Assembly (NCBI GenBank): GCA_964017145.1
Contig: OZ024840.1
Span: 186,001-250,000 of the forward strand
Direction of reading: 5' to 3'
DNA: 64,000 nt
Source: Agrocybe praecox
Taxonomy: Eukaryota > Basidiomycota > Agaricomycetes > Agaricales > Agrocybaceae
Both the position numbers and the translations under genes were made by a program. Below the pieces are notes generated by a model. That model was not told the origin of the DNA, searched no databases, and worked only from the letters and a program-made list of their open reading frames with translations. Shown piece after piece: positions 41,372 to 54,541 of the stretch. The first letter of the stretch is position 1. Each line of letters opens with the position of its first letter.

Positions 41372-42646
41372 GTTTGGCAAATGATCTGTAGAAAAATCCT
41401 GCAGAACGCAGCCCATATCTTCGTTGAATTCCTCATAAAAACCATCCAGCATGATTTTTCCTCTATACCATACTCTGCTGCCCTCTTGAATACGACCGCC
41501 ATTGAGCTGGATTTCTTCTCTCCATAGTTTTCGCTGTTCGTTGTAGGTAGCAAGATGTATTGCAAGAATCTGAAAGAAAATATGATCATCAACCCATTTA
41601 GAAAGAGGGCCGACACCGTTAGCTCTGAAAATGTCGGCTCCTGCGTCTGCGAGCAGACCGTAAACTCCACCTGCCGATCGAAGCCCAAAGTTATTATTGG
41701 TATTGACTGCGAATCTGTCACTTCCTTTGAGGCGAACGACGAGACCTGCCCATTGTTCAGGCAAAACTGGAACAGTTCGATAAGCTTCTGCCACATCTCT
41801 AACAGAAGCACAAGATCCTGGAGGTAGCCTAAAAATAAGGAGTGATACAGCATAAAAGGTGCCCCATGTACATGGGAAATTATTGATATTGATATAGGAA
41901 TTGATAGAAGCAATGTCATGGGATGAGTGGGGACTCGAAAAATCATGGACAGGTCTGTACTTTTCCGGTTTTCCAGGCTTGGGTACCAGTGACAAAGGAG
42001 AAGACTGAAAAGGACCGATGAGATCTTCCAGTTCCTTTTGAGTGAAAGGACCAATATAATGGCCTGAGTCGAATTCCTTTTGTGTGATGATGTCATGAAT
42101 ATCCAGTAAGTTGTAAAGAGAGGGATGGTTGGGTGGGACGTAAGTTGTAGAGAGATTCAGTATGCCCACATCAAACCCTTGAACCAGGTCTCGAGCGATA
42201 TTAGGATACTTGTTGGCGAGCCCATGTTTGATAAGCTCGCAATTCCATGCCTCCGGCTTGTATGGGGTAAGACCCTTAAGCCTTCTCTGCTCGAGGACAT
42301 GCCTGGGCTCCGTGATCGAATTTTGCGCATCCCGAACACCGATGTCGTTCGGGGTGAGCTGAACTTTGACAACCTCCAGGTAACTGCCAGTTGAAACACA
42401 GGGCTGAACCATCCTTGCCAACCAATCTGCCTTGGCTGTTTCTGTGCGCTTTCCCCTTCGATTCTGAGCCATCCCACAGTTTCGCTGTGTTGCATCTGGT
42501 AAAATCGTGGTCGTGGCGTCTGAGACATGTGGCACAGATTCTTGACGCCGTTCGTGAGTCTGCACCTTGGGTAAAACCCGTCTCGTCATGTTCCTTATCT
42601 CCAGATTGCACATAGGACCTGGATTTATTTGCCCCACGAGGTTCAC
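41372..42646 (-). pseudogene. Reverse transcriptase N-terminal part of the DIRS-like element
   Basis: RT fingers and palm are readable: LSLVPKPGKPEKYRPVHDFS, RDVAEAYRTVPV, FGLRSAGGVYGLLADA, and the catalytic KWVDDHIFF. The frame runs to the gypsy insertion. After removal of the insert with one CCGT it continues from DHLPNT straight into DEGIYSYS on the other side. The first part overlaps the gag C-terminus in a different frame. It is broken only by the insertion as far as can be seen. Confidence 0.85.
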
Positions 42647-43937
42647 GCGCCTTGCGAATCGACTTGGACTGATGTCTCACAGGTGATCGCGATCTCGCTC
42701 TCTTCCTCGAGCTCTGCCCATAAGACGGGGAAGGAGATCTCGAAGCCTCCTCAAAAGTTCACGAGAAGTTTCTTGAACGTTTGCGTGGTGTCCTCAGGTC
42801 CAGCATAGTTTGGAATGAAGATGTGGCTTCGTTCATCTAGCAACAGCACAGCACAGCACAGCACAGCACAGCACAGCACAGCAAGATAAAAGCGTAATAT
42901 AACGATTTACGAGGAACGGCACAGCAGTAAAAGCGAAGCAAACAGATGCCGCAATCACATTGAAATTTTGTTGATAATAATTGAAGGAGAATGTAAAACA
43001 AAATGATTAGTATTTCGTACACATGTGATAAGGTAAGAAAATGCACCTCACGAAGGGACTTCTCTCTGACACTATCCACGACTTCGTCATGAAGCTTTTC
43101 CATCAGCTCGTCATTGATCAGCCCTATGTTGAAACCTTCGTCACGTTTTAATGCATCGAACCATTCTCGCCTGACTTTATTCTGATAAAGCAAGATAGTT
43201 TGGTTTCCGTGAGGCCGCGTCCGCATGGGGTGACTTTCGAGACGCAAGAAAAAGGAAGCCAAAGATGTAACATATCGTTGAGGCCATACACCCGATGTCG
43301 ACATATGATGGAGCATGAGGGTCTTGGCTACCGACAGTTCTTCCCAATTCAAGAAGTTGTCCATTCTGACGTTCTTCGATGCTTTTAGCGATGAGGACGG
43401 TCGTAACGCGACGATGCCATCATCATTCTTCGCCAGCGTGAAAGTGTCTTGTGACGTCGCCTTTCCATGTTCAGCCTGAGCTTCTTGACATCCTCGAAGG
43501 GTGAAGTAGTCCAGTTCCACATATTCAAGATGCTGTATCTTGTTTAGAGCATAGGCTGCCGGTCTGGGTGCGAGCCATGAGCTAACTCTCTTTTCCGGGT
43601 CGAAAGCGGCGAGTTTCGGCTTCTTCTTCTCCAGCTCTCGTCTTTCCGACTCGGCTTCCTTCTCCGCCTCTGCTCGCCGCCTCAATTCCTCCTCGCGAGC
43701 CTCTTGTGCTGCTTCCTCCTCCGCTATCTGATCATTCCGGACTTGCTCGTTCCATGCCAAGATCTTTCGCTCGTTCGATTGTTTCCAAGCGTCTTTCAAT
43801 TTATCAATGGCACCCTCGTTGGTCAAAGGAGTGTCACCAACATGTGCCGCAACAAGGGATTGCCTGATGAGGCTCCATTCGTCTTCTTCATAGTTCGGAC
43901 AAACGGCGTTCGTGGGGTTTTCGGTTATGCGAGGCAT
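42276..43937 (-). pseudogene. Gag-like protein of the DIRS-like element, one nonsense codon
   Basis: Exon 1 runs 43937-43047, followed by an intron 43046-42837 (210 bp, GTGCAT to CTAG), then exon 2 from 42836 to the stop at 42276, phase 0. The N-terminal half has a long Glu/Arg-rich coiled-coil stretch (EEEAAQEAREEELRRRAEAE). The C-terminal part has Cys/His motifs CATCLRRHDHDFTRC and CSGCAKFDHGAQAC. Exon 2 has a single in-frame TGA at 42759-42761, just before an Arg/Ser-rich segment. Otherwise the protein is open. The family resembles the gag-like proteins that accompany recombinase retroelements in mushrooms. Confidence 0.75.
42841..42883. repeat. (ACAGC)n microsatellite in the gag intron
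   Basis: About eight 5-bp units next to the intron acceptor. On the sense strand it is GCTGT repeats ending at the CTAG acceptor, so it may act as the pyrimidine-containing tract. Confidence 0.85.
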
Positions 43938-44240
43938 AGATGCCGACTGCCGTCAGATGTCCACTATGAGAATATACAAAAAACCGGTCGCAGGGAATTA
44001 TTGCGATGATGTTGAAAGCCTAGTATAGATTTCCGAAAGAAAACTTCGAATGAATGTTCGCGCTCGAAGGTTACGAGGCGCTGAGATTGGCAACGAGCGG
44101 AAAAGCACAGAGGATGATGGTGGTACGAGAATGAGGAAAGCACGTACCACCTCATCGGCTCTCGCAAAGACCTTATTCTAGACTGTCACTCCTTACACTC
44201 GTTCTATTTTAGAATCACAACCCTACACACTATCTATTTT

Positions 44241-44400
44241 CCTCAGTCAATATCGACGTGACTGAGGTTAGTAAATTTCATAGATTATATTATCTTTCTT
44301 TTTTACTTACTTTATTATACTATCTAGTTCTGTAATCAACAGGTAGCTAGATGCCAATACAGTCAATATCGACGTGACTGAGTTCTGTAATCAACAGGTT
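44241..44400. repeat. Short direct repeats upstream of the DIRS-like gag
   Basis: CAGTCAATATCGACGTGACT occurs near 44243 and 44360, and TTCTGTAATCAACAGGT near 44329 and 44383. The first block has mirrored ends CTCAGTCA / TGACTGAG. These could be part of the element's 5' terminal repeat structure, but no partner was found at the other end. Confidence 0.5.
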
Positions 44401-44419
44401 GAGGTTCATGGGAGACAAA

Positions 44420-46100
44420 AATTAATTGCAATAAACGAACGCGTAACGATGCCGAACACGAAAGGAATCACACGAACATGTGGAAAGTACATGAAACGAA
44501 ACGACGCACAGTAGGTATGACTTGTTCACGAAATACCATAGTAATTCAAGAAAAACAATAATTAAATATGAATACAGACCTCGCGACCATCGCAACAAAG
44601 AAGGTGCAGGGAGAAGAGAACCAAGTACAAAAGCGATCAATTTGAATAAAAGTATAAGACGTTCGGGAAAAATCAACAAAGAAGTTCAGAAATACACTTT
44701 CCATGTGTGCCGAGCACAGGGCCTCACGCGCACGAATGACAAAGGACGAATATCAATCTCTCATCCTTCTGTTTGCTGTGGCGTGTTCGCGACCGCTTTA
44801 AATTTAAATGTTCGAGCTCGAACTAGAGAGGCTCTGCCGGTACATAGAGCCGCTGCTTATACGACGCAGTAGGCAGGAGCGATGAGCCTTCTTTTGGCAA
44901 TAGCAGTCGTCGTCGTCGTCGGCGGCGGCGGCAGCGTCCTTGAATCGATGCCAGTGAAGGTGGAGGAGTGTCTTCTGTTGAATTCTCAGATGACCCGGCG
45001 CCAGCAAGGTTGGCTGCTCTCGTTGTTGTCGTGCCCAAAGACGCAGCCTCCAGACTAAATTCCCCTCGCACTCTTCCTACGCGCCTTCCCATTACCGGTT
45101 CCTGTTTCCATCACCAGCGAACACACTCGGTACCTCCGAGCACGTCCATACCACTTCCACCTGCTGCACCCTCCCAAGAGAATTTCATACAGGTCAAATA
45201 TCCATCACCTCACGCCGGAGCAGGTGCTGATCGATGATTCACTAGCAACCAACCGACCGCTTCCATTTCAGCGTGTCAAAACCTAAGAATCATGGTTTCG
45301 GGTGATGCAGCTGAAGCTACGCATACAGCTGGTACGTTAAAGGTCGACGAGTGTTACTGGACATACGGGAGAAGGCGTCGAATGAGAGTTTCGCGTTTGG
45401 GTTCTAGAAGAAGAGAAGAGTGATGGATTAGTGAATTAGTTTAGAGATAGATTAGCGGTAAAAAATATGAGCCCAATGGGCAGCAGACAGAGACGGATGA
45501 AGTAGAAAGTGAGATAAAAAGAGAACGAGGAGAGAACGCCAGGAAAAAGATGGGGCATATGCATATAAAAGGAAGAAAGGAACGTACCACGTCAACCTCT
45601 GATCCATGCGGTAAAAGTTGAGAAACTGCGGTGGCCGATGCAAACACTACTCTGCCCCATTCCCTCCACCTCCACCTTATGCATCCCTAAGGCCCCTCAT
45701 CGTTATCAATCGCCCCGGACGAGGGCGCATCGTACGCCTAACGTGCCAAACAATTCCTGCCCGCCATGCTCATGTTGTTGCCGTCTCTGCTCTGGCTATC
45801 TTGCTCTCAAAGCTCATCGCACTTCGAGGCGGTGGCGGGGTGTAATGGTACAGTTTGTGGTTCCATATTGGGTATTTCAGATCATCGTATTTGGTGCTCT
45901 TTCCACGACCTCGCGCAGGTTCGGACGGCAAAGCTGGCCCATTCTGCATTATTGAGGTATGTGGTACGTAAACTGCATTTCCTCGACGGATGGTGATGGG
46001 GTGGATGGAAAGGGACAGAATTGGGTGGTGGTGACGGCTGTCAACCCAAAGGGAACATGGAATGACAATAGACCTCCACCATAGGCAGGACGACCGTGCA
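44420..46100 (-). pseudogene. X-family gene, copy X4 (degenerate)
   Basis: About 45590-45960 matches X1 6380-6660. About 44840-45090 resembles the X5/X6 3' exons (GAGSSENSTEDTPP frame followed by trinucleotide-rich DNA). Donor-like GTACGT sites occur on the minus strand (for example at 45592). No continuous frame was found. Confidence 0.35.
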
Positions 46101-46146
46101 TGCTGTCCGATAGGTTATGGAGTTAGAGTTCTTGGATGAAGATGTT

Positions 46147-46802
46147 TTAAAAGCACGCCCCGCCTGCTTGTTGAGGTACATCAGTCGAGAAACCTGATCT
46201 ATGCACCAGTACCATTTGATGTGTTCCGCTGACGGTTTGATGGGGAGCGTGGGTCATGGGAATAGGAGGGCGAGGCGGCGTTGGTGTTGCGTTGATTAAA
46301 GTGAAAGCTGGAGACTCTGCTGTTCGAAACGTGAGCTCAAAATAAAGCGAGCATAGTGCGAGTGAGAGTTCGCCAACGAACACGGGGGAAGGGATGAAGG
46401 TGGCAGGCTCAAGGCTATTGCAATAAAACATAAGTGGATGGTAATTGGTCTGGTTCAGTAAATATATGAATATAAATAGCGAAGAAAACAGTGAGGGAAA
46501 CACATACGTCTCCTTATTCCGAACCACCCCCCTAAAGCAATATCTCGCATAAAACGTATCCTCCCATCGAGGACAGGATTGATGGGAGCATACTGACTTG
46601 CGTAGTCTTGAGCTTGATCGATGATCGCCGATCTCAACATGAAATTCATTTGGGCCAGCTGCGTTCTCGCCAACATGATGAGTTGTGGATTCGAAGAAGT
46701 AAAAGAAATCTTGTTGATCCTGGGAGAGACGTAGTTATAGTGTAAGCGGTGTATTTTTATCGGGCAACCAGAACGCGAGGAAGAAAACACGCCGTAGGGC
46801 AT
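46147..46802 (-). CDS. Two-exon hypothetical gene, possibly the 5' part of an X-family gene
   Basis: The minus-strand exon near 46675-46510 encodes MLARTQLAQMNFMLRSAIID and continues APINPVLDGRIRFMRDIALG. A GTATGT donor near 46506 and an acceptor before NYHPLMFYCNSLEPATFIPS define an intron of about 60 bp. The second exon runs to a stop at 46147. The coding frame is supported by the damaged homologue at 53770-53990, where small deletions break the same frame. The family is unknown. Whether translation starts at this Met or in an upstream exon ending near 46715 is undecided. Confidence 0.45.
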
Positions 46803-47400
46803 GAGTCAGGGCTGACTTTCAATTTCACGTGATTATGTTTGATCCGAGCAGCTTGCCGAACCACCTTCATTGAGTTTTAACTTCGTTTTCCAGTGCAACT
46901 TTGAGGATCTGAAAATATCGCTGACTTAGCTTAGAATCTTTCAATTCTCACCAATCATCGCAGCTAGGAGAAGTATCAAGTTCTGGTCACGTAAGTCGAC
47001 TATCAACTCTTTGATCTCTGACTTGATCGCAGCGCTTTGAGGTGTAGGGATGGATGGATTGCGCGGGGGACTGTGGTTGTCAGTTCTTCCTCTTAGCCAC
47101 TATTTTCGCATCTCTGTCTATTTCATCGCTTCGTACTTCATCATGATGCCCTGTATCTGACTTGGCCCCGTGTCCGGCTGTGCTTTACTTGTGAAGGTAA
47201 GCCCCCTGGGGTATAGGGATATAACCTATCAGAAAATGAGTGAGCTGTCCGTTGGTCACTTGATTGTGTCCTATGTCCATATTTTGAATGCAGACTAGGT
47301 ATTCTGGGAAGCTGTGCACAATCAGTTATGATTGTGTCTTTTTGGAAAAATGAAAGAGCCGTGCTATGAGCAGGGCTATGCAACTCAGCATAGCTTCGGG
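46803..47400. other. Upstream region of NACHT copy C
   Basis: About 46800-47000 is repeated at 54070-54290. From about 47170 the sequence resembles the A and B upstream blocks (CTTTA.TTGTGAAGG, then GATATAAC). No gene was seen on either strand. Confidence 0.5.
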
Positions 47401-47409
47401 AAGCAGGGG

Positions 47410-47415
47410 TATATA
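47410..47415 (+). promoter_or_regulatory. TATA-like box of NACHT copy C
   Basis: TATATA lies about 100 bp upstream of the start codon, followed by C/T-rich DNA. It is a better distance than in copies A and B. Confidence 0.45.
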
Positions 47416-47513
47416 GGTGCGCACATGTTCCCCAGCCCAGTTTTTTCTCTGCCCCCTCCCCCATATAAATCTTTCGCGCATTAGTACAGTCTTCCACACT
47501 TTGAGGACATCTC

Positions 47514-50290
47514 ATGGACGGAAATCGACTGTCGGGATCATTCTTCCCAAAATCCCAAGCCATTATTACAGGGGGGACGTTCAACAGCATTCAAAACTCC
47601 CATTTTCACAGTGGAGCAAAGGGTACGCAACAATATTCTGTCCAATTGCGAAATTAAGTAGCATGGTCCTACAGATGGGTATGACAGACTTCTCGAGGTT
47701 GTGGCACCCAACGCACTTCATAATTCCGGTCACAACTTCGACCCACCAAAGTGCCATCCGGGAACACGTGTGGCGGTAATACAGGCCATCATGGACTGGC
47801 TTGCAGGAGTGCAAAAAGATACTCGCGAAAAAGGCGTCAACTGGCTTACTGGAGCCGCAGGCGCTGGGAAATCCGCCATTGGGAGAACCGTCTGCGAGCG
47901 CTGTGCGCAGGAAGGAACTTTGCTTGCCAGTTTCTTTTTTGGGCACAGTGATGGCACAAGAAATCATTCCCAATCCCTTGTTCCGACTATCGCTTATCAG
48001 ATTTGCGTTAGCCATCCCACTATACGTACCGCGGTGTCCAACTACATCGACAAAGATCCACTTATTTTCAGACAATCCTTACGAACGCAATTCATATCGC
48101 TTGTAATGGACCCATTGTTGAAGTTCTACGCCAACAAGCCTCAGAATGTCCCTCGTCTCATAGTTCTAGATGGCCTGGACGAGTGCGTAGATCAACCCAG
48201 CCAGCGCGATATTTTGGAGACCATCAGGGATCTCGTAAAATCCTATTCCATGTTTCCCATTCGATTCCTCATCTGCAGTCGTCCGGAAAGCAACATCACG
48301 AATTTTATTCATGGAGCTCAAATGAATCAAATGGTCTTCAAAATATACCTGGGCAATGAATATTCCCCTGACAAAGACATCGAGAAATATTTGCGGGATA
48401 ATTTCCAGGAGATCTGCGAGGGCCACGTTCGCAAGAATTCAATCCCTGAAGGCTGGCCTGGTGAAGACAACATCAAACAACTTGTGCGAACATCATCCGG
48501 TCAATTTATCTATGCCTCGACCGTCATCAATTTCACAAAATCTCATAAGCATAGACCTCACCAGCGGCTTGAAATTGTGCTCGGCCTTCGACCACCGAAA
48601 GAAAATGATCTTCCGTTTGTCCAATTGGATGCACTTTACACTCAAATTGTTCAATCCACGACGGACGCATTTTTGGCCGTTAAGATATTGGGTTATGCCG
48701 CTTTGTATCCCAGGATTTCGGTTCCCGCTATTGAGGAGTACCTTCAATTAGAAGATGGGGACGTGGAAGATATACTCTCGGATCTTGCAGGTATTGTGTC
48801 CACCAAAAGGGATGAAGGAAAAACCTTTTGTCGCTTGTATCTCCTGCACAAATCTTTTGGGGACTTTCTTTTTGATCAGTCTCGATCACAGGGCCTCTAC
48901 TTCATGAGCTCTGTAGACACAAAAGCATTCCACTTTCTCCGTTCACTTCAGATATTCTCAAGTATGTCAATATTCGACACTTCTTACTATCACTGATCTT
49001 GGCACTTTTTCTATAGGTCGCGGTCGAGATTTTCGATTTCTGGAGGAGAACATGTGTTATTTCGAGGATTCCCCACATTCAATAAACTCTGATTCTTATA
49101 AGTTTGCAGAAGCTATCCCTACCTGCACTGAGGCAATGCAAGCGGTGGTCTTCGATGCGATCATACAGTTCCCCATAGAATCCTTTCTCCAGAATGTTTT
49201 TTCCAGCCACAGAGGTCTTTGTATCGAAAAAAGGTTTGCCGATGGATTGATTTTTATAGTGGGCAAACTTGTGGGTTTTTAATTCCTTAATAATTTCCCA
49301 GACATTTACTCATATGAAGTTTCAGCAAGCACGGCACTACGTGTATGAACATGTTTTTGATCAATATCTAGTAATCCTGTTCGAGTGCACGCTATTGTAT
49401 CGTCGTACGGAAGATGGGGTTAACGACCTGAGGGAAAATTTTGACTTTGTCAACAATTGTATCAAACCAAGCACCAGACTCCTGCGACCTGTGGAGGATG
49501 ATAGCGATTTGGATTTGCTCAAGGGGGCTCTGTCAGTATGGTTTGGTTACACCCTAGATGGCGACCTTCACGATATTCGGGCACTACTCTGTGATGGCTT
49601 CCACAACATTCTCACCTTTTCTGATCGATCTAGCATTGTTGCCAGAGCAGTATTGTACTGTCTCAAATATCTTTGTGATGTAGGTCGTGCTGCAACGGCC
49701 GAAGCGAAAAATCATCTCCATCTCGAAGGCATCCACAGGAAAACAAGAAACAGTCGTCCGTGGAAATGGCATATGCGTACCTCATTTTACAATATCCAGA
49801 AATACGAGAAGAGACTTGTTTTAATCTGCCATTATCCATATAAAGGACCCCGACGAGATTATTTTTCCACCTATGCAAAACTTCACAAAAGCAGGTTCCT
49901 CCCAGAGAGCGAGAGTTTCTCCAGGGTGCCGATCTTGTCCTTGGTGTCATTTGACTGGGCTCGCCTAGTAGTGCCTGATGCTAGTCTGCCCGGGCATTGG
50001 GGTCGCTACATAGATTATCTGGAATGTCTCCTCAAATTTTTCCCAATGGCAGGGCGAGATCCCGACGTCATCAAACTTTGCAAGAAAGCCTTTGCACCCA
50101 TGTCTATGATGTTCCCAACTCTTAGCCGAAGGGCGCGCCAAGCGATAAACAAATACTTGACGAGAATGGAATCTGAAGACGATAGTCCACACTCAGAAGC
50201 AGGTATGAACTGCATGATTATATTTGTGATAATGTAACTAACGTTTGTGCAAACTAAGAAAGCAGCAGGAAGAGAAAGAGAGTCGACTGA
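47514..50290 (+). CDS. NACHT-domain P-loop NTPase, NLR-like (copy C)
   Basis: The gene model is join(47514..47622, 47675..48961, 49017..49270, 49326..50202, 50259..50290), 852 aa, in frame with introns of 52-56 bp. Walker A GAAGAGKSAIG (about residue 96) and Walker B LIVLDGLDEC (about 198) are intact, with the same leader exon and helical C-terminal half (WKWHMRTSFYNIQKYE, MAGRDPDVIKLCKKAF) as copies A and B. It diverges more from A and B than they do from each other. The repeated small tail exons are absent; the last exon ends in a short basic tail, SSRKRKRVD. If the last intron is retained, the ORF instead stops at 50237. The start agrees with the first exon of A and B. Confidence 0.85.
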
Positions 50291-50449
50291 ATGGCGCGAA
50301 CGGGTATCAACTATCGGATGTGCACAAGTAAAAGGGTGTAAATTATACATTGAGGTTTCAAACCTCTGACGAACATCGCGTAATATACAATCAAGTAATT
50401 GTAATTGAATTTGGCAACAAGAAGAAAAAACGATCGAATAAATTAAAGC

Positions 50450-53400
50450 GAGAAGAGAAATATTTAGAAATACAATTTTCACTCCTGGCAGACTACGGAC
50501 CTACTGATTGCCATTCCTTCGTGTTCGAGCCTGATTACAACAAGTCCATGTACGTTCAGCGGTCAGCGATACCTGATCCTACATCCTCCTATACAGCCTT
50601 AGACCAGTGCACCCAGGAACACTGCCGTGACTCCGATCTTCTAAGTTCTCCCGAGTTTCTGCCTCCGTGTGGATGCAGTGGATGTGCTCTTTAAAAGCCC
50701 AACGACGGACTTGAGTCGGAAACGCAAATGCAACTCTCCTTGCCGCTGAGCACGCCTGAACAAGACGTCATTGTTTTCCGACGCAGCCCTCCGAGTATGC
50801 ACTCAGCTAATCATGGCAGCAGCAGCAGAAGATCCCACATGAACTCATCGCTATCGATTCGCGACGTCTCTCGGAGTCCAATTTTTGCCCCTGCGTATGC
50901 GAACTTTACATTAGGATACATACTCGTATCTGCGATAACATTTCGAGCTTGTGCTCGAGAGTGCCCATTAAGTTATGCAGAACCGCTGCTTGAACAGCGT
51001 GGGTGAGGAGAGCCGAACTTCCTCTGGACAATGGCACGAGTCATGCGTCTGGCGCTATCGCCGTCGTCGTAGTCCTTGAAATTAGAGGTTTACAGTGCAT
51101 GTCTTCCATCTTCCGTTGACCATTTGAATTCGACTCTGCCCCTCTAGCGTTCTTCGTCATCGCTAGATAAGAAACAGTCGTCGTCGTACGAGAAAATAGA
51201 TGCATACATCCACCCTCCAGCGTAACGTCCCTCAAATTCATCTCCCATGCACTGGCTCCTGCATCAGGGTCGGAACCGGTTACACCATCATGCACCATCA
51301 CCACCACTCCCTCTGCACCTAAACCCGAAACCTGGCCCTCATAAACTCCAGACTTCATTCTTTCCAAATCCAAGCATCATCCCACCAGGCCCGACTTCGT
51401 ATTCGCAAGAGGTACCATACCGTCTCCAACACCGCCTGTTGCATCAAGCGTCCGCGTCGAGGCTTGATTCGATCGGTCGAATCAGTGCTTGCTTGCCTGC
51501 CCGCCCGCCCGCACCGCCATGGACGTAAACGAATATTACTTGGGGTGTATCACCCGAGTGCGAGTGCGAGTGCGAGCGCGAGTATAGTTGCTGAGCTGGA
51601 GCTTAACTTTGACGAGTTAAGATGACCGTTAATATTTATGGGTTGCCGAATCGAACGTGCTCGTTTTTGAGGAGAGGGGTGTTGTATCCTGGAACGAGGA
51701 GAGAGGAGGGTGGGTCAGTTGGGGGTTGGAGGGAGAGGGAGGGAATGGGATATAGATGGGATTTAACATACGGTTCATAAGACTCTGGGTGTTCCTGCGA
51801 GTGCCACCCAACCCTTCTCCAGAACCTTCCTTCCTCGTCAATCCGCCCCACAGGAGCGGAGGCATCGTGCAGATGAGAGTAATGTCATTGGACGGTGGGA
51901 CAACCTCGGCCAAGTTCGTATGGCAAATTCGCAAGGGCTCGAAAAATTTGATGTTTGTCTGCTTGCTGCTTATGACATCATCAGCTACTGCCCAGGGAGT
52001 AGTGATCGACCAAGGCATACATGGATCCTTCAAGCCGAGGACCAGTGATCAAAGCAGCTAGCCACGCCAGGCCCTTTTTGATGATAACAGTCGTGTTCGA
52101 GTGTTCGTTGGTGTTCGCTAAGCATTGAGCAAATTCCTCTTGACAATGTCGATAATGGCGGCCTTGTCTCTGTTGTCACCGTCATCGTCGTATTTTTTGA
52201 ATCGATAACGGCACAGGCGAAGACGTACGACATCCTCCATCGAGCTCTCTGATGCCCATAACACCCTTCCGTAATGTCCCTCAAATCCATTCATTTCCCA
52301 CCCAGTAGTTTTGTCGGCACCAGTAGCAGCGTCAGCCTGGGCAGCACCAGCACCACTTTCCCTCCCTTGACCACTCGTACCTCCAAACTTTATCTTCATT
52401 CCCTCCAAATCCAATCGCAACTCCTACTTCTACCGGCCTTGTATTCCCAAGAAGTACCGGCAGAAGTAGCGGTAGTGATACCAGTCGCAGGTGCAGGTGC
52501 GTCTCCACCACCGCCTACTGCATCGAGCATCCGCGTCCGCGTCCAGTCAAACTTCGATCGGGTCGGTCGAACCAGTGCCTGGCCTGCCCGCACCGCCGTT
52601 GATATTGATATGTCCTGGACTCCTGTTGGAGGGCGAGGAGAACGGGTAACACGCGATGCCGGCGCATTGCTGAGTACAGGTGGTACGTTCGAAGCTCACG
52701 TATGACAAGTTGGGATGGTTGTTACAAAAATTCCTTGAGAGAATATCATGTCGAATCGAGCTTAAGTCTAACGTGCTCGTTTTTCGTTTGGGAGGAGCGG
52801 AAATTGGGTTGGGTCCTAGAAAGAGGAGAGAGGAAAGAAGGGATGAGTTAGTTGAAGGGGAGAGGAAGATTGAAGGAGGAAAGGAAAAGGGAGTGAGGAA
52901 TGAGGCCGAGGAATGAAAAATGAAAGGGAAGGGAATGCTGTTATGAAGCAAGCCCTATGGGCGGACGACACAGACGGATGTATGAAGTAGCTAGTGAGAG
53001 AGAGAGAAAGAGAAAGGACGAGAAGGGGAAAGAGGAAACGGAAAAGGAAAAGGAAGATGGGATAAGAAAGGAACATACAGCGGACGCCTCTAAATCTTCA
53101 CGAATCTCCATACCCTATCCACTTCCTACTTCTCCAGAACTTCCCATCCTCGTCAACCCGCGAAGGGGCGGGGCAGGGGTATAATGACAGGGCGGATCCG
53201 AATTTTGAACGACCTCGCCCTAGTTCGCGCGTATAGCAAAGCCGGATTGATGTCGTCGTCGTATGCTGCATGTTGTATCTCCTTGCCGATGTCCATGTCG
53301 ATGAAGATGGATGACGACGACGACGACGACGACGAAATCGATGGAAAGGAACGAAATTAGGTGATGGGGAATCAGATAACTGTCAACCCAAAGGGAGCCA

Positions 53401-53500
53401 TATAATGGCAACAAACCTCCAGGACCACTACCACTGTGCATGCTGTCCGCAGACGAATTCGAGAGTCGCGCTAGGCTGGGCAGTGTTCGCAATCCATTCC
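50450..53500 (-). pseudogene. X-family array, copy X5
   Basis: About 52060-53500 is closely similar to 58840-60330 (X6). The terminal exon at 52118-52420 reads MEDVVRLRLCRYRFKKYDDD and ends IVKRNLLNA. 51041-51373 is a second, weaker terminal-exon copy with a different frame. 50480-50690 corresponds to the X6 exon at 58428-58616. Donor-like GTAC/GTATG sites on the minus strand separate the pieces. Some exons are open, others broken, so the locus may mix remnants of two tandem genes. Function unknown. Confidence 0.4.
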
Positions 53501-53679
53501 GTTAACAATTAAACGGACGAGGGTTGACGATACGGCAAGAGGTGGGGGAGAAAAGAAAATAGTAGCAGTCTCGGTCCTCGGACATCGAAGTCCATCCAAC
53601 CGACTGCGGGTAGTGGTACCTGCGAGTGCGACGTAGGATGCTTTATTTAGTCATCATGTGTATTAGGCCTCGGCCTCAG

Positions 53680-54290
53680 GCTCAAGGCTATTGCCATAAG
53701 ATAAAAATGGATGGTATTTGGTCTGGTTCAGTGAATATATCAATATGAATAGCCAAGAAAACAGTGAGAAAAAAAAACATACTTCTCGGCCCCTTCTTGC
53801 GAATCACCCCTTAAAGCAATATCTCGCATGAAACGCATCCTCCCATCGAGGACAGGATTGATGGGAGCGTACTGACTTGCGTAGTTTTGAACTTGATCAA
53901 TCGCCGATCTCAACATGAATTCATGTGGCCAGCTGCGTTCTCGCCAACATGGTGAGTTGTGGATTCGAAGAAGTAAGAGAAATCTTGTTGATCCTGGGAA
54001 TGACGTATTTATAGTGTAAGCGGTGTATTCTTATCGGCCAACGAGGACGCGAGAAAGAAAACATGCCGTGGGGCATGAGTCAGGGCTGACTTTCAATTTC
54101 ACCTGATGATATTTGATCTGGGCAGCTTGCCGAACCACCTTAAAGTTAGTTGCGTTTTAACTTCGTTTCCCAGTGTGCAACTTTGAGGATCTGGAAATAT
54201 CACCGACTTATCTTAGAATCTTTTAATCTTCACCAATCATCGCAGCGAGGAGAAGTATCAAGCTCTGGTCACGTAAGTCCACTACCAATC
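53680..54290 (-). pseudogene. Broken copy of the 46147-46802 gene
   Basis: Very similar to 46390-47000 in sequence and order (NPVLDGRMRFMRDIAL readable on the minus strand), but small deletions in the exon (ATGAATTCATGTGG in place of a longer run) shift the frame. Confidence 0.6.
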
Positions 54291-54541
54291 CATTGATTTC
54301 TGGCGGAAACTGCGAACAATTTTTATTATAAGTACGATATCTTCCACTGTGTACATCTGATATTGCGAGATGACCGCAGGAAGTGCAATTTGATATCAGT
54401 CAGCGCCCGGAAATTGTCAGCCCCCCTTTGCGCTCATCATCCCTTTGCTCGCCCCTGCAGTTGGCATCTTTGATGATTGTAACTCGATGCTTCTGACTGA
54501 ATCATAATTATAATAGCCACGGAGAAACAGATATTGTGGCC

